A DNA stretch of 64,000 nt, taken from the NCBI RefSeq assembly GCF_001908205.1, contig NZ_LGHL01000046.1, positions 1-64,000 on the forward strand, read 5' to 3'. This DNA comes from Bradyrhizobium sp. NAS80.1. GTDB lineage: Bacteria; Pseudomonadota; Alphaproteobacteria; Rhizobiales; Xanthobacteraceae. The notes under the pieces were generated by a model that was given only the letters and a program-made list of their open reading frames with translations, had not been told where the DNA came from and searched no databases. Shown piece by piece: positions 34,217-42,706 of this stretch. Each line of letters begins with the position of its first letter. Position 1 is the stretch's first letter. Position numbers and translations under genes: made by a program.

Positions 34217-35026
34217 ATGGCGCGATTGCCTCCGACTCCGAGTACAGTGAAGCGACTTTTCGCCTACACCGGCAATCAGTGCGCGATGCCTGCCTGCAAG
34301 GAATTGATTGTAGATCCCTCCGGTACTGTACTGGGAAAAATTGCTCATATTTGCTCGGTAGAGCCTGGAGGTGCTCGTCACGCTAGCACAATGAGTGATG
34401 AAGACCTCCGCCACGAAGACAACTTGATCATAATTTGCGGAAAGCATCACGATCTTATCGACGATAGGAAGAATGAGGCGCAGTGGCCCGCTGAATTGCG
34501 ACGTCAGCATAAGCGCGATCACGAAAATCGATTCAGGAGTGCGGAACGGCAGTTGATTGCCCAATTTGTCGATTCGACCCAAGCAACACAGCCAACCTAC
34601 CCAAAGACTCTGAAGGCATTAGCAAAAGCATCAAACTGGGAATCTATGTTTAATGACCCCGACCAGATAATGGGAATTACCTCATTCATAGATAAGCTCA
34701 AAGAGCTGCCGCTATCTGAGCGAGAGTTTGCTTGGCGACTTGCAGAACGGATGAAGAGGCGCGGCCTTGACGTGCTACCCACCGATGACGTGGAAGGTGC
34801 CTTCAATATTGACTCGGAAGAGCTGAAGCGTCGCATGGGAGTTTTGGAACACCATGCCTTGGGAAGCGTGGATGACGGCACTGGATACAGAGAATGGAAC
34901 GTCTCGTTGTGGAGTCGGAAACATGGCAACAACCCATGGATCGAGATCTTAGAATTTTGTGAAGTCACACGGGCTGACCCTGCCGAGTTCATTCACGACC
35001 TAAATTTTGGCTCATACGACGGCTGA
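34217..35026 (+). CDS. HNH nuclease-like protein, possible defence gene
   Basis: 269 residues from MARLPPTPSTVKRLFAYTGNQCAMPAC (AGGG seven bases upstream of the ATG). The N-terminal about 100 residues show an HNH module: CAMPAC, GKIAHICSVEPGG, and NLIIICGKHHDLIDD. The remaining 160 residues are helical and unrecognised (DKLKELPLSEREFAWRLAERMKRR). Similar VKRLF...C...C...IAHI...NLI.LC..HH modules occur in restriction-like and multi-component anti-phage systems. AT-richer than the backbone and flanked by transposase relics on both sides. Confidence 0.7.
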   Translation: MARLPPTPSTVKRLFAYTGNQCAMPACKELIVDPSGTVLGKIAHICSVEPGGARHASTMSDEDLRHEDNLIIICGKHHDLIDDRKNEAQWPAELRRQHKRDHENRFRSAERQLIAQFVDSTQATQPTYPKTLKALAKASNWESMFNDPDQIMGITSFIDKLKELPLSEREFAWRLAERMKRRGLDVLPTDDVEGAFNIDSEELKRRMGVLEHHALGSVDDGTGYREWNVSLWSRKHGNNPWIEILEFCEVTRADPAEFIHDLNFGSYDG

Positions 35027-35088
35027 CTTAGTTTCGTTCTCGCTCTTGCTCCGTTCCAGTTTCAAAGAACGAATCGAAGTTGGCAATT

Positions 35089-35465
35089 GCGGTGACAGTC
35101 CACTAAATCATTCGCCATCGCCCCCCCCTCGCCTTGCGGCTTCGGTCCGCGCTTGGCTGGCTTCAGAATCCGCCCGGTCAGTCGCTCGAGGCGGCGATGA
35201 AGCGGTCGTCTCCGAGCGGCCGGTCGATGCTCTCCGCGGCACGCAGCCGGGCGAACAGTTCTGCCTGCGGCGAACTGTCGAGCGGGTCGGCGAAACGCGG
35301 AAAGCGCTCCCTGATTGGCACCAGCGCGGTTACCCCCGTCGTCCTTGCCTCGTAGATGCGCGCGCGTGCTCGACCAGCGCTAATCCTGCGCACGCTGCAC
35401 CAGCCGGGCGCGCACCGGGTTGAGCGACACGTGGCGCAACGTCGCCGCGAGATGTTCTCGCCCTA
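35089..35465 (-). pseudogene. REP-associated transposase C-terminal remnant (copy D)
   Basis: Minus-strand reading recovers LNPVRARLVQRAQD then an in-frame TAG where the family has Trp (DWxWSS), then RWSSTRAHL and, in another frame, PIRERFPRFADPLDSSPQAELFARLRAAESIDRPLGDDRFIAA. Nonsense and frameshift mutations make it dead. The left end TGCGGTGACAGTCCACTAAATCA (35089-35111) matches the terminal repeat of the other copies. The right end was not found. The rest of 35027-35700 holds no gene. Confidence 0.7.
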
Positions 35466-35700
35466 CGGCTTCGCTCCGCCTTGGCTGGTTTCAGTGCCGC
35501 TCCTGTTCATAAAGCCATTGACTTAGAAGTAACGCTCCACCGGGCCTGGCTCTGGATTACCGGAAACTCCTAGTTGAAGCGGCTTACCGACAGACATAAC
35601 GTCTGATTCCTTCGTCGCCCCTGCTTTTCCTCTTCACTCCCTGATTACGCACACAGCAATTGCCGATGCTGGCAAGCAGATCACTTCTCTGGGATTTTAG

Positions 35701-36510
35701 ATGACTCCGCGACCGTTCATCGAAAAGGAGTTTCGCCGCTTTAGGGCCATGCCAAGGACGTTATGGGTTGTGCTGGTCGCTGGGGTCGTATTCCTCCTCG
35801 CTAACATGATCAGTCTGCTCTCAATCGGTGGCCTAAAGATTGATCCAGGTACGGCAACACTGTTCGGCGCAGTGATTGGCTTGTGCGTTGTTGCTTGGCA
35901 AACCAGCAAAGGCTTTCAAAACCTCATCAGGTCACAGGAGAATCAGTCCCGCCTTGAAAGGCAGGCTAGGCTGCACCGGCACGAGCTTGAACGCACAAGT
36001 GCTGAGGATGAAGAGAACCGAGAGAGGCAATTGCTGCTGTCCGGTCTCCGCGCAGAAATGATCTCGCTCCATTCCACTGCATATGGCAGCGCCACCACCC
36101 AACATCAGTTTGCCCTCCTCTACAAAGCCATGCATGAACATGGCGCTCCCGCCACGATGAAGGAGTTCACCATCAGTGGGTACAAAGCCGCGTTCTACAA
36201 AGAGAACATCAGCAAGCTGGGATTGATCAACGTCAGCCTCGCCGCGGATATCATCCGGGTCTACTCGATGGTGTTCGATGACCGCAAAGTGGTCTGGGAA
36301 AAAGCGGCTCCCAATTCAGTGGTAGCGGTCGCGTATGCCACTGGAGCCGTGCTGGCTTATAGATTCAACGCTGACTTATACCACGTAGCCATGCGCATTA
36401 GGTCGTTAGAGGAAGGAAGTGCCGACCCTGGCACCCTGCAAGAGACTGAAGCCCAACGGCATGCCAAGCTGCCCAAGCTGGAAGACATGGTGCCGGAGAA
36501 AATGGTCTGA
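35701..36510 (+). CDS. Two-helix membrane protein with helical cytoplasmic domain
   Basis: 269 residues. Two transmembrane helices (residues about 20-42 and 50-68) precede a coiled coil (NLIRSQENQSRLERQARLHRHELERTSAEDEENRERQ) and a soluble helical domain to the end. The layout parallels the prophage gene 11382-12023. AT-richer than the backbone and next to the HNH gene and transposase relics, so an accessory or defence-related role is possible but unproven. Confidence 0.65.
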   Translation: MTPRPFIEKEFRRFRAMPRTLWVVLVAGVVFLLANMISLLSIGGLKIDPGTATLFGAVIGLCVVAWQTSKGFQNLIRSQENQSRLERQARLHRHELERTSAEDEENRERQLLLSGLRAEMISLHSTAYGSATTQHQFALLYKAMHEHGAPATMKEFTISGYKAAFYKENISKLGLINVSLAADIIRVYSMVFDDRKVVWEKAAPNSVVAVAYATGAVLAYRFNADLYHVAMRIRSLEEGSADPGTLQETEAQRHAKLPKLEDMVPEKMV

Positions 36511-36713
36511 CCTCCAGAGACCTTGCCCTACGGACCGCACCTCTTCTCAAACCGTGACGCATTTTCCTCCATCGCGCGCGAACAGCGCGCCCCAGGATGA
36601 ACACGCACACGCCAGGCCGCCCCCCTGCCCCTCATCCTATTTTCCTGCTATCTCTCGCTCCCGCCGTCCCGGCCCAAAGCAAAACCCTCCATCCGTCCAA
36701 GGGAGCAAGAAAC

Positions 36714-37166
36714 ATGCGTTACCTCCACACCATGCTGCGCGTGCGCAATCTCGATGTCGCGCTGAAGTTTTACCAGGATGCGCTGGGGCTGAAGGAGGTT
36801 CGGCGGATCGAGAACGACAAGGGGCGCTTCACGCTGGTGTTCCTGTGCTCGGCGGACGATCTCGACGCGCTGAAGAAGCAGCCGCAAACGCGCGGCGCGC
36901 CGCTGGTCGAGCTCACCTGGAATTGGGACGAGGAGAAATACGGCGAGGACCGCTTCTTCGGCCATCTCGCCTATGAGGTCGACGACATCTACGCCACCTG
37001 CGAAAAGCTGATGAAGGCCGGCGTCACCATCAACCGGCCGCCGCGCGACGGCAACATGGCCTTCGTCCGCTCGCCGGACCTGCACTCGATCGAGCTGCTG
37101 CAGAAGGGCGAGCCGAAAGCGCCCCAGGAACCCTGGCTGTCGATGCCCAACACCGGCCACTGGTAA
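36714..37166 (+). CDS. gloA: Lactoylglutathione lyase (glyoxalase I)
   Basis: 150 residues from MRYLHTMLRVRNLDVALKFYQDALGLKEVRR, with FGHLAYEVDDI and SPDLHSIELLQ. Metal ligands are recognisable: His near the N-terminus, Glu in VELTW, His in GHLA and Glu in SIELL. Detoxifies methylglyoxal with glutathione. GGGAG nine bases upstream of the ATG sets the start; the longer in-frame start at 36597 is rejected. Confidence 0.9.
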   Translation: MRYLHTMLRVRNLDVALKFYQDALGLKEVRRIENDKGRFTLVFLCSADDLDALKKQPQTRGAPLVELTWNWDEEKYGEDRFFGHLAYEVDDIYATCEKLMKAGVTINRPPRDGNMAFVRSPDLHSIELLQKGEPKAPQEPWLSMPNTGHW

Positions 37167-37237
37167 AGCTCAAGGCCGTAGGAACAAGCCCTCGGGGCCG
37201 GCGTTCCCCGTCCGACAATGCGATTGGAGGAGGACGC

Positions 37238-37318
37238 ATGGGACGAGGAATATTGCTGTGGGTGCTGGGCGTGCCGATCCCGGTCATCATTCTGTTGTGG
37301 CTGCTTTTCAGCCACTGA
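37238..37318 (+). CDS. 26-residue membrane peptide
   Basis: MGRGILLWVLGVPIPVIILLWLLFSH with GGAGGAGG four bases upstream of the ATG. Nearly all of it is one transmembrane helix. Very similar mini-proteins are common in Bradyrhizobium-like genomes as I recall them; role unknown. A terminator follows at 37344-37367. Confidence 0.65.
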   Translation: MGRGILLWVLGVPIPVIILLWLLFSH

Positions 37319-37343
37319 TCATCAGGCTCACTTTGCAATGAAG

Positions 37344-37367
37344 GCTCCGCCGATGGCGGAGCTTTTT
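37344..37367 (+). terminator. Rho-independent terminator
   Basis: GCTCCGCC-GAT-GGCGGAGC perfect 8-bp stem followed by TTTTT. Ends the transcript of the mini membrane protein. Confidence 0.85.
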
Positions 37368-37458
37368 GCATGAGGGGCGCACCGCAATCGCGGCTCGCTC
37401 GCCCCAGGGAATTCCGCTATCACCCGCGCGAAAGCAACAACGCCGCGGGAGGAGCTTC

Positions 37459-38097
37459 ATGCCTGATGCCAAGCTGACGATCTGGGGCCGCGCCAATTCG
37501 GTCAACGTGCAAAAGGTGCTGTGGTGCCTGACCGAGCTCGACCTGCCCTATGAGCGCATCGACGCCGGCATGAGTTACGGCAAGACCCGCGAGCCCGAAT
37601 ATCTGGCGATGAACCCCAATGCGCGGATCCCGACGCTGGTCGAGGGCGACTTCGTGCTGTGGGAATCCAACTCAATTATGCGCTATCTCTGCCTCGCGCA
37701 TGGGCGCGGCACGCCGATCTATCCGGAGGCGCCGAAGCTGCGCAGCTCGGTCGACCGCTGGCTCGACTGGACGCTGTCGATGGTGCAGCCGGCCGACCGT
37801 CCGGTGTTCTGGGGCATCGTGCGCACGCCGCCCGCCGAGCGCGACATGGTCGAGGTGCAGAAGGATGCCGATGCGGCCGCCGAGGTCTGGGCCATCGCCG
37901 ACCGCCTGCTCGCCACGCGCCGCTTCATGGAGGGCGACCAGTTTACGCTCGCCGACATCGCTATCGGCTGCTATGCGCGGCGCTGGCTCGGCGTCGAGGG
38001 CATCACCCGGCCGGCGCAGCCGCATCTGACGCGCTGGCTGGCCGAGCTCGGCCGGCGGCCCGGATTCGCGCACCACGTCGCCCCGCCGATGTCCTGA
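37459..38097 (+). CDS. Glutathione S-transferase family protein
   Basis: 212 residues. N-terminal thioredoxin fold LTIWGRANSVNVQKVLWCLTELDLPYERID, NPNARIPTLVEGDFVLWESNSIMRYL (glutathione-binding cis-Pro and ES), and C-terminal helical domain with FTLADIAIG. The start at 37459 follows GGGAGGAG. Substrate unknown. Confidence 0.9.
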   Translation: MPDAKLTIWGRANSVNVQKVLWCLTELDLPYERIDAGMSYGKTREPEYLAMNPNARIPTLVEGDFVLWESNSIMRYLCLAHGRGTPIYPEAPKLRSSVDRWLDWTLSMVQPADRPVFWGIVRTPPAERDMVEVQKDADAAAEVWAIADRLLATRRFMEGDQFTLADIAIGCYARRWLGVEGITRPAQPHLTRWLAELGRRPGFAHHVAPPMS

Positions 38098-38233
38098 GCC
38101 GCTGGCGCAGCTTAAGGCCCGATGAAAGCGGGATGAATCGCGATTCTGGCGCGTTCGTCCGGCGTCATCGGAACACTTGACGGCTACTGTGCATGGGGTT
38201 GTTTTCGCGTTTTTGCTTTGGGCGCGATCAGGC

Positions 38234-38401
38234 CTAACGCCAGCCGCGCTCGACCAGCACCACGACGGCGATGAGGGCCAGCGTGACAGCTACGGTGGCA
38301 AGCCATACCCTCCAGCTCAGGCGGCGGCCGACCCACCACAGCAACGCGCAATACGCCAGCACGGGGACGAAGATGTCGAGCCGCAACAGATCCGGCGGCA
38401 T
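38234..38401 (-). CDS. Small two-helix membrane protein
   Basis: 55 residues, MPPDLLRLDIFVPVLAYCALLWWVGRRLSWRVWLATVAVTLALIAVVVLVERGWR, two transmembrane helices with an Arg-rich turn. It starts seven bases after the stop of the porin-like gene, so they form an operon. Function unknown. Confidence 0.55.
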   Translation of the reverse strand: MPPDLLRLDIFVPVLAYCALLWWVGRRLSWRVWLATVAVTLALIAVVVLVERGWR

Positions 38402-38407
38402 CGGCTT

Positions 38408-38653
38408 TTAGCGCCGGACCGTGGCGTCGACGCTGATCGAGCCACCGATCTTCACGCAGGTCCCGGTGCTCTCGACCATGTAGAAGCCTCGGCCATAAGA
38501 CGCGCACGAGTTCGCCTTCGCCGTCCCGGCCGCGCCCTTCAGCGGCAGGGTCTTGCCGGCCTGCGGTCGCTCGGCGGGGGGAAGACGCAGAGCTTCGGCC
38601 GCAGCCGCGGTCGTGGCTAGCAACGAGAGGAGGATGAGGAGCGGCGCACGCAT
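38408..38653 (-). CDS. Short porin-N-terminus-like exported protein
   Basis: 81 residues from MRAPLLILLSLLATTAAAAEA, a signal peptide. The mature end CASYGRGFYMVESTGTCVKIGGSISVDATV resembles the first strand region of rhizobial porins (C..YGxGFY...TxTCxKxGG), but the protein stops where a porin would continue for about 400 residues. It may be a free-standing small protein or a porin fragment. Confidence 0.6.
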   Translation of the reverse strand: MRAPLLILLSLLATTAAAAEALRLPPAERPQAGKTLPLKGAAGTAKANSCASYGRGFYMVESTGTCVKIGGSISVDATVRR

Positions 38654-38710
38654 GCCGGCTTTGTAGCCCGGAGGCGCCTTGCGCGCCATCCGGGAGAGGC
38701 GCCGCTCGTG

Positions 38711-38965
38711 TCAGAGGAACTTGATGCCGGCCGATTTGCCGCGGCGCCAGACTACCTGGCAGTTCCGCCCGGTGCGGGCGTCGCGCGCGAAGGCCATCCG
38801 AATCACGCCCGGCAGCTGGCTCGCATCGTCATCCAGCGTGATCTTTGCGCCCGTAACAGAGATGTCCTGGACCACGCAATGCCGCGCGGCAAACCCGCCG
38901 TCGAGCGTGATCCAGGCGTGCTGCGACAGCATTTTGCGGGCTGCGCGCTTCTTGGGCGGTGGCAT
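38711..38965 (-). CDS. PilZ-domain protein
   Basis: 84 residues from MPPPKKRAARKM. ITLDGGFAARHCVVQDISVTGAKITLDD and CQVVWRRGKSAGIKF show the (D/N)xSxxG and GxxF elements of PilZ. The leading Rxx xR motif for cyclic-di-GMP binding is only partly present (KKRAARK), so nucleotide binding is uncertain. Confidence 0.75.
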   Translation of the reverse strand: MPPPKKRAARKMLSQHAWITLDGGFAARHCVVQDISVTGAKITLDDDASQLPGVIRMAFARDARTGRNCQVVWRRGKSAGIKFL

Positions 38966-39191
38966 TGCTGAAAACTCTCCCGTTCCAGCGCTATCGCAGG
39001 GAACCCTAAGAAACCGTTGAAATCGGCCCCGAATGATCCCCGGGGCGGCGCTGTCCACCGACCCCAAAAGACCGTTCCGAACGGCTTGCCCGCGGGCGCA
39101 AAGGCCACTATACGTTCGCCCGCTGCAAGCCGCCGGGCACGACTCGGGCGGCGGCGGCCGTGCCGCCCAAAAGCGGCGGGGCTCTGCGTTT

Positions 39192-39266
39192 GCTCCCTTC
39201 GTCTATCGGTTAGGACGCCACCCTTTCACGGTGGAGAGAGCGGTTCGATTCCGCTAGGGAGCGCCA
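39192..39266 (+). tRNA. tRNA-Glu (anticodon TTC)
   Basis: Acceptor GCTCCCT pairs with AGGGAGC, discriminator G and encoded CCA. D-loop CGTCTATCGGTTAGGAC, anticodon stem-loop CCACC-CTTTCAC-GGTGG with TTC, T-loop GGTTCGATTCC. All arms form. Confidence 0.95.
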
Positions 39267-39387
39267 GCGATATCAGTCGCTGATCCCCCCCTTGCTTTGT
39301 CTCATGCGATCGCTTCGTCGATGTCGAGCTGACAGCCGTCTGCTGCCAGCGCGCCGGCGTGTTGCCGGTCGCCCTTGAGCCAAAGAA

Positions 39388-39413
39388 AAAAGCCCGACCT
39401 AGCGGCCGGGCTC
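39388..39413 (-). terminator. Terminator of the outer-membrane protein gene
   Basis: On the minus strand AGCCCGGCC-GCTA-GGTCGGGCT followed by six T. It lies about 30 bases after the stop of the gene at 39444. Confidence 0.8.
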
Positions 39414-39443
39414 AGTTTCGACTGGAACAGTAGTTTCAGAAGA

Positions 39444-40223
39444 TCAGTAGCGCGCGACGACCGGGCCGCCGAACTTGTAGTTCAGACCGACCTTAGCAAT
39501 CGACAGCTTGTTCTTGATATCGACATTCGCAACCGCCGTGCCCGTGGGGGCCCGCAACGCCGACGAGAAATCGATGCCGACGCTCTTTTTGTCGAAGTCG
39601 ATGTAATCGTACTCGATGAAGGCGCTCCAGTTGTGGTCGAAGGCATATTCGGCGCCGAGACCGAGCAACCAGCCGAAGGCGTTGCTGCTGGAGCTTGCTG
39701 AAAATGCGGTCGGTCCGAAGAGGCCGGCAGGTGTGCTGAACGTATGGTCAGTGTGCATCCATGCCGCGCCGCCCTTCACGTAGATCAGGGTGCGATCGGC
39801 AACCACGCCACCGAAGCGGCCGGTCACGGTCGCGAGCCAATCGCTCTTTGCGGTACAAGAAGCAAAAGCAACAGCAAGGCACGGCGTGGTGCCCTTCACG
39901 TCCATTCCGGCGATGTCACCCTGGACACCGAACACGGCCCATCCGCTCTGCCAGTTGTAGCCCACCTGACCACCACCGAGAAAACCGCTGCGGTTGTTCT
40001 GGGCAATCGCGAAGCTTGTGCCGGGCGGCAACAAGCCAGCGAACCCGGTCAGCGTGGATTCCGTGGTTCCCCAGCCGGCGCCGGCGTGGGCACCGAGATA
40101 GAATCCGGTCCAGGACCACACGGCGGCGGGAGCGTAGAGCGGCGCCTTGGTGGCCAGATCAGCCGCGAAGCTCAGGCTGGTTGAAGCAAGAAGAAGGGCG
40201 GCGGCGGCCAGTTTAGTCTTCAT
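39444..40223 (-). CDS. Omp25/RopB-type outer-membrane beta-barrel protein
   Basis: 259 residues with signal peptide MKTKLAAAALLLASTSLSFA, then ADLATKAPLYAPAAVWSWTGFYLGAHAGAGWG, repeated amphipathic strands, GLGAEYAFDHNWSAFIEYDYIDF and KVGLNYKFGGPVVARY at the end. This is the eight-stranded porin-like family abundant in Rhizobiales outer membranes. Monocistronic with its own terminator. Region 40224-40613 upstream holds no supported gene. Confidence 0.92.
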   Translation of the reverse strand: MKTKLAAAALLLASTSLSFAADLATKAPLYAPAAVWSWTGFYLGAHAGAGWGTTESTLTGFAGLLPPGTSFAIAQNNRSGFLGGGQVGYNWQSGWAVFGVQGDIAGMDVKGTTPCLAVAFASCTAKSDWLATVTGRFGGVVADRTLIYVKGGAAWMHTDHTFSTPAGLFGPTAFSASSSSNAFGWLLGLGAEYAFDHNWSAFIEYDYIDFDKKSVGIDFSSALRAPTGTAVANVDIKNKLSIAKVGLNYKFGGPVVARY

Positions 40224-40613
40224 GATTTTCTCACTCGATCCGAAAATTCTGATGAATGGTCTTCAATACTCAGCACTTGTACGGGCCGGGGAACCGGGCT
40301 GCCTAGTGCAGGAATGCAACAGTTCCATGCTTGGGAACCGCTTCCGGCGCTGTTTTTGGACTACCGCGTCAATTTGGGCTCGCCCAACCTGCTAAATCGG
40401 GCCGAACCGCCCGATTACGTGCGCCAAGGCATGAACCTCCCAATCGGAACCGGGGCAGGCCCATGGAGCAGCGCGAATCCCCCTCGGACGGCTAGTCCGG
40501 CGTGAGCTCGCCGGTTTGGGGCGCGCCATGGATGCCCCCCCGACCTATCTAGGTCCTCCATTGCCGGAATCGCAGTTGCGTTCGCTACCGTCGGAGCAGT
40601 TGCGGCCGCGACG

Positions 40614-40736
40614 ATGCGGCGTGCATCGCCCTGCTTCGGAGTGGAGATCAGGCGGGACAGTCTGACCTGGGCGACGATCAAGCTGCTCATTGCCATCGGG
40701 GTGCTGGCTCTGCAGGCGCTGCTCGGGGCTCACTGA
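40614..40736 (+). CDS. Possible small membrane protein
   Basis: 40 residues, MRRASPCFGVEIRRDSLTWATIKLLIAIGVLALQALLGAH, with one C-terminal transmembrane helix. The same frame is open further upstream with hydrophobic residues (IAGIAVAFATVGAVAAAT) but has no start codon there, so the gene may be truncated. Weak start context. Confidence 0.35.
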   Translation: MRRASPCFGVEIRRDSLTWATIKLLIAIGVLALQALLGAH

Positions 40737-41018
40737 ACGCACCGTTCGGGTCGCGCCAAGCCACGCTCGCCATGACTACGCCGTGAGATTGCGCGCCTCG
40801 CAATAAAGATCATCGACGTCTCCACGGCCGGCTCGCGGTATCGTGCAAAATGCGACCCGCCTGATCGTGCACGCGGCCGTGCCGCAGCCGGCCTGAACCG
40901 GCCGGACCAATTTTAACTCAATTTTAACTAAATGCTGGAGGTGGAGACCCTCGCGCGATAGGGTGTGGCCCAGCATGTCCGCAATCACTGCGGGCTCCGA
41001 GTATTGGAAGTCCCTGGA

Positions 41019-42026
41019 ATGTCCATCGCTGACGCCGAGTTCACCCCGGCAGAGATCGCCCAGAGCACCCCCGCCACCGCCAAGCCGCAGCTTCCCCCCG
41101 GTGTCCTCACCGAAGGCCCCCTCGTGCAGGCGAAGCTGCGCGAGAGCTATCTCCTGCTCGGTATTCTTTATGTCGGCGCTGTCGCGGGCATCGTTTGGGC
41201 TGTCACGCAAGGCCTCGGTCGGGTCGAACTGTTTGCGTTTGCCTGGATGTTCGCGCTGACGACTTTCGGCATCGGTGCTGGAATGCACCGTCTGTTCGTT
41301 CATCGCAGCTTCCGCTGCGGCCCGATCATGCGCACTTTCTTCTGCGCCATCGCCCAGATGGCGGTGCAGGGCTCGATCGCCAAATGGGTCGCCAACCACC
41401 GCCGCCACCACCTCTATGCTGATGACGTCGGCGACCCCCACAGCCCGCAGTTTGATGGCTTCGGCAATCGCTATGTCAGCGTGTTCAAGGGCTTCATGCA
41501 CGCCCAAGGTGGCTGGGTGTTCGACCAGGCGACCACCGACAATGAATACTACGCCAAGGACATCCTGGCCGATCCGATCGCGATGTTCTTCGTGCGAACA
41601 CGCTGGGTCTGGTACGGGATGTCGGCAGTCTTCATACCCGGCGTGATCGGCTACGTTTTCGGCGGGCTGCATACGATGATCGGCTGCATCCTGTTCTCCG
41701 GCCTGTTCCGCGCTTATCTGCTCATCCTCGTCAGCCAGCTCACAGGCTCGGTCTGCCACGCTTACGGCTATCGCCGCTTCGAGGTCGACGATGCCTCGAC
41801 CAACGAGTTCGTGACCACGATCCTCACCTTCGGCGAGGGTCTGCATAACAACCATCACCGCTTCCCGCGGGACGCCTATATCTCGCACGCCTGGTGGGAG
41901 ATCGACCTCAACGGCCTCATCATCCTGGGGCTCGAGAAGATCGGCCTCGTCCACGACGTCTTCCACGCCTCGCACCGTCAGTTGGAGCGGGCGGCGGAAG
42001 CGCAGACGGCCTCGACGGCGCGCTGA
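41019..42026 (+). CDS. Acyl-CoA (delta-9 type) fatty acid desaturase
   Basis: About 335 residues from MSIADAEFTPAE. Four hydrophobic segments and three His boxes: HRLFVH, HRRHH and HNNHH, the di-iron ligands of membrane desaturases. GMHRLFVHRSF and FGEGLHNNHHRFP are typical of stearoyl-CoA desaturase-like enzymes. The start at 41019 keeps the usual short N-terminus; an upstream ATG at 40965 is possible. Region 40737-41018 has nothing recognised. Confidence 0.9.
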   Translation: MSIADAEFTPAEIAQSTPATAKPQLPPGVLTEGPLVQAKLRESYLLLGILYVGAVAGIVWAVTQGLGRVELFAFAWMFALTTFGIGAGMHRLFVHRSFRCGPIMRTFFCAIAQMAVQGSIAKWVANHRRHHLYADDVGDPHSPQFDGFGNRYVSVFKGFMHAQGGWVFDQATTDNEYYAKDILADPIAMFFVRTRWVWYGMSAVFIPGVIGYVFGGLHTMIGCILFSGLFRAYLLILVSQLTGSVCHAYGYRRFEVDDASTNEFVTTILTFGEGLHNNHHRFPRDAYISHAWWEIDLNGLIILGLEKIGLVHDVFHASHRQLERAAEAQTASTAR

Positions 42027-42166
42027 CTCGCGGTCGGCGGCGCGGCCCACTGCGGCCGACTTGCCTCCGCATCGCCGCCCTATCGCGGCCCCATTGCGGG
42101 ATCAGCTTTTGAGGGTCCGTGCCTCGTGCCGGACTTCATTTGCAGACTTGCGATCGGGGGGACCGA

Positions 42167-42409
42167 ATGGCAGTCAACAAGATTACCTGGGACGGGGTCG
42201 GCCGGGTTACGGAGCCCGGACGCTACATGTACACGTTCGGCTGGCTCACCATCACCGCCGGCGATCTCGCGGTCTGGCAGCAATATCCGCAAGCGGCCTT
42301 CACGCTCCTCGCGCAACATTCCGAACCGGGCGCGTTCGCCGGAGAGGAATTCCATCTCGGCACCTTCGACATCGCCCCCGACGCGCGGCCGCCGTTCACC
42401 GCGCACTGA
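42167..42409 (+). CDS. Small hypothetical protein
   Basis: 80 residues, MAVNKITWDGVGRVTEPGRYMYTFGWLTIT..., ending DARPPFTAH. A G-rich stretch 8-13 bases upstream can serve as ribosome binding site. Beta-rich, no known family to me. Confidence 0.55.
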   Translation: MAVNKITWDGVGRVTEPGRYMYTFGWLTITAGDLAVWQQYPQAAFTLLAQHSEPGAFAGEEFHLGTFDIAPDARPPFTAH

Positions 42410-42706
42410 AGGCGGCAAACGGAGCTTCTTCCTGTGAGGTGCCGCTGCGAAGCGTGGTTCGCACGGCCTTGCGCTGTCCGGCGAATGCATGCCCCTGGAC
42501 TCGCCACCGGGACACATGCATCGTGAATCGAGGAAGTCCGCGCATTGCCTTGATCTGACTTGCCAATCGCAATCCCACACGTTCGGTGGCGGCGGCCCGA
42601 TGAATGCTAGCTGCGCGCTTGTTAGCGGCAGGACAGCAAGCGCATGACAGATGGTCGCATCGGTGGACGTAGCAAAGCCGGGCAAGGGAACCTATTTTCG
42701 ACGCCC

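Noticed and set aside
36597..36713. Extended glyoxalase start with a putative signal peptide
   Set aside because: The extra 39 residues are Pro/His-rich, the in-frame ATG lacks a ribosome binding site, and MRYLHTM is the conserved family start.
40776..42050. 424-codon open frame on the minus strand
   Set aside because: Antisense to the desaturase gene with its three His boxes; acidic, Asp/Val-rich composition without motifs.
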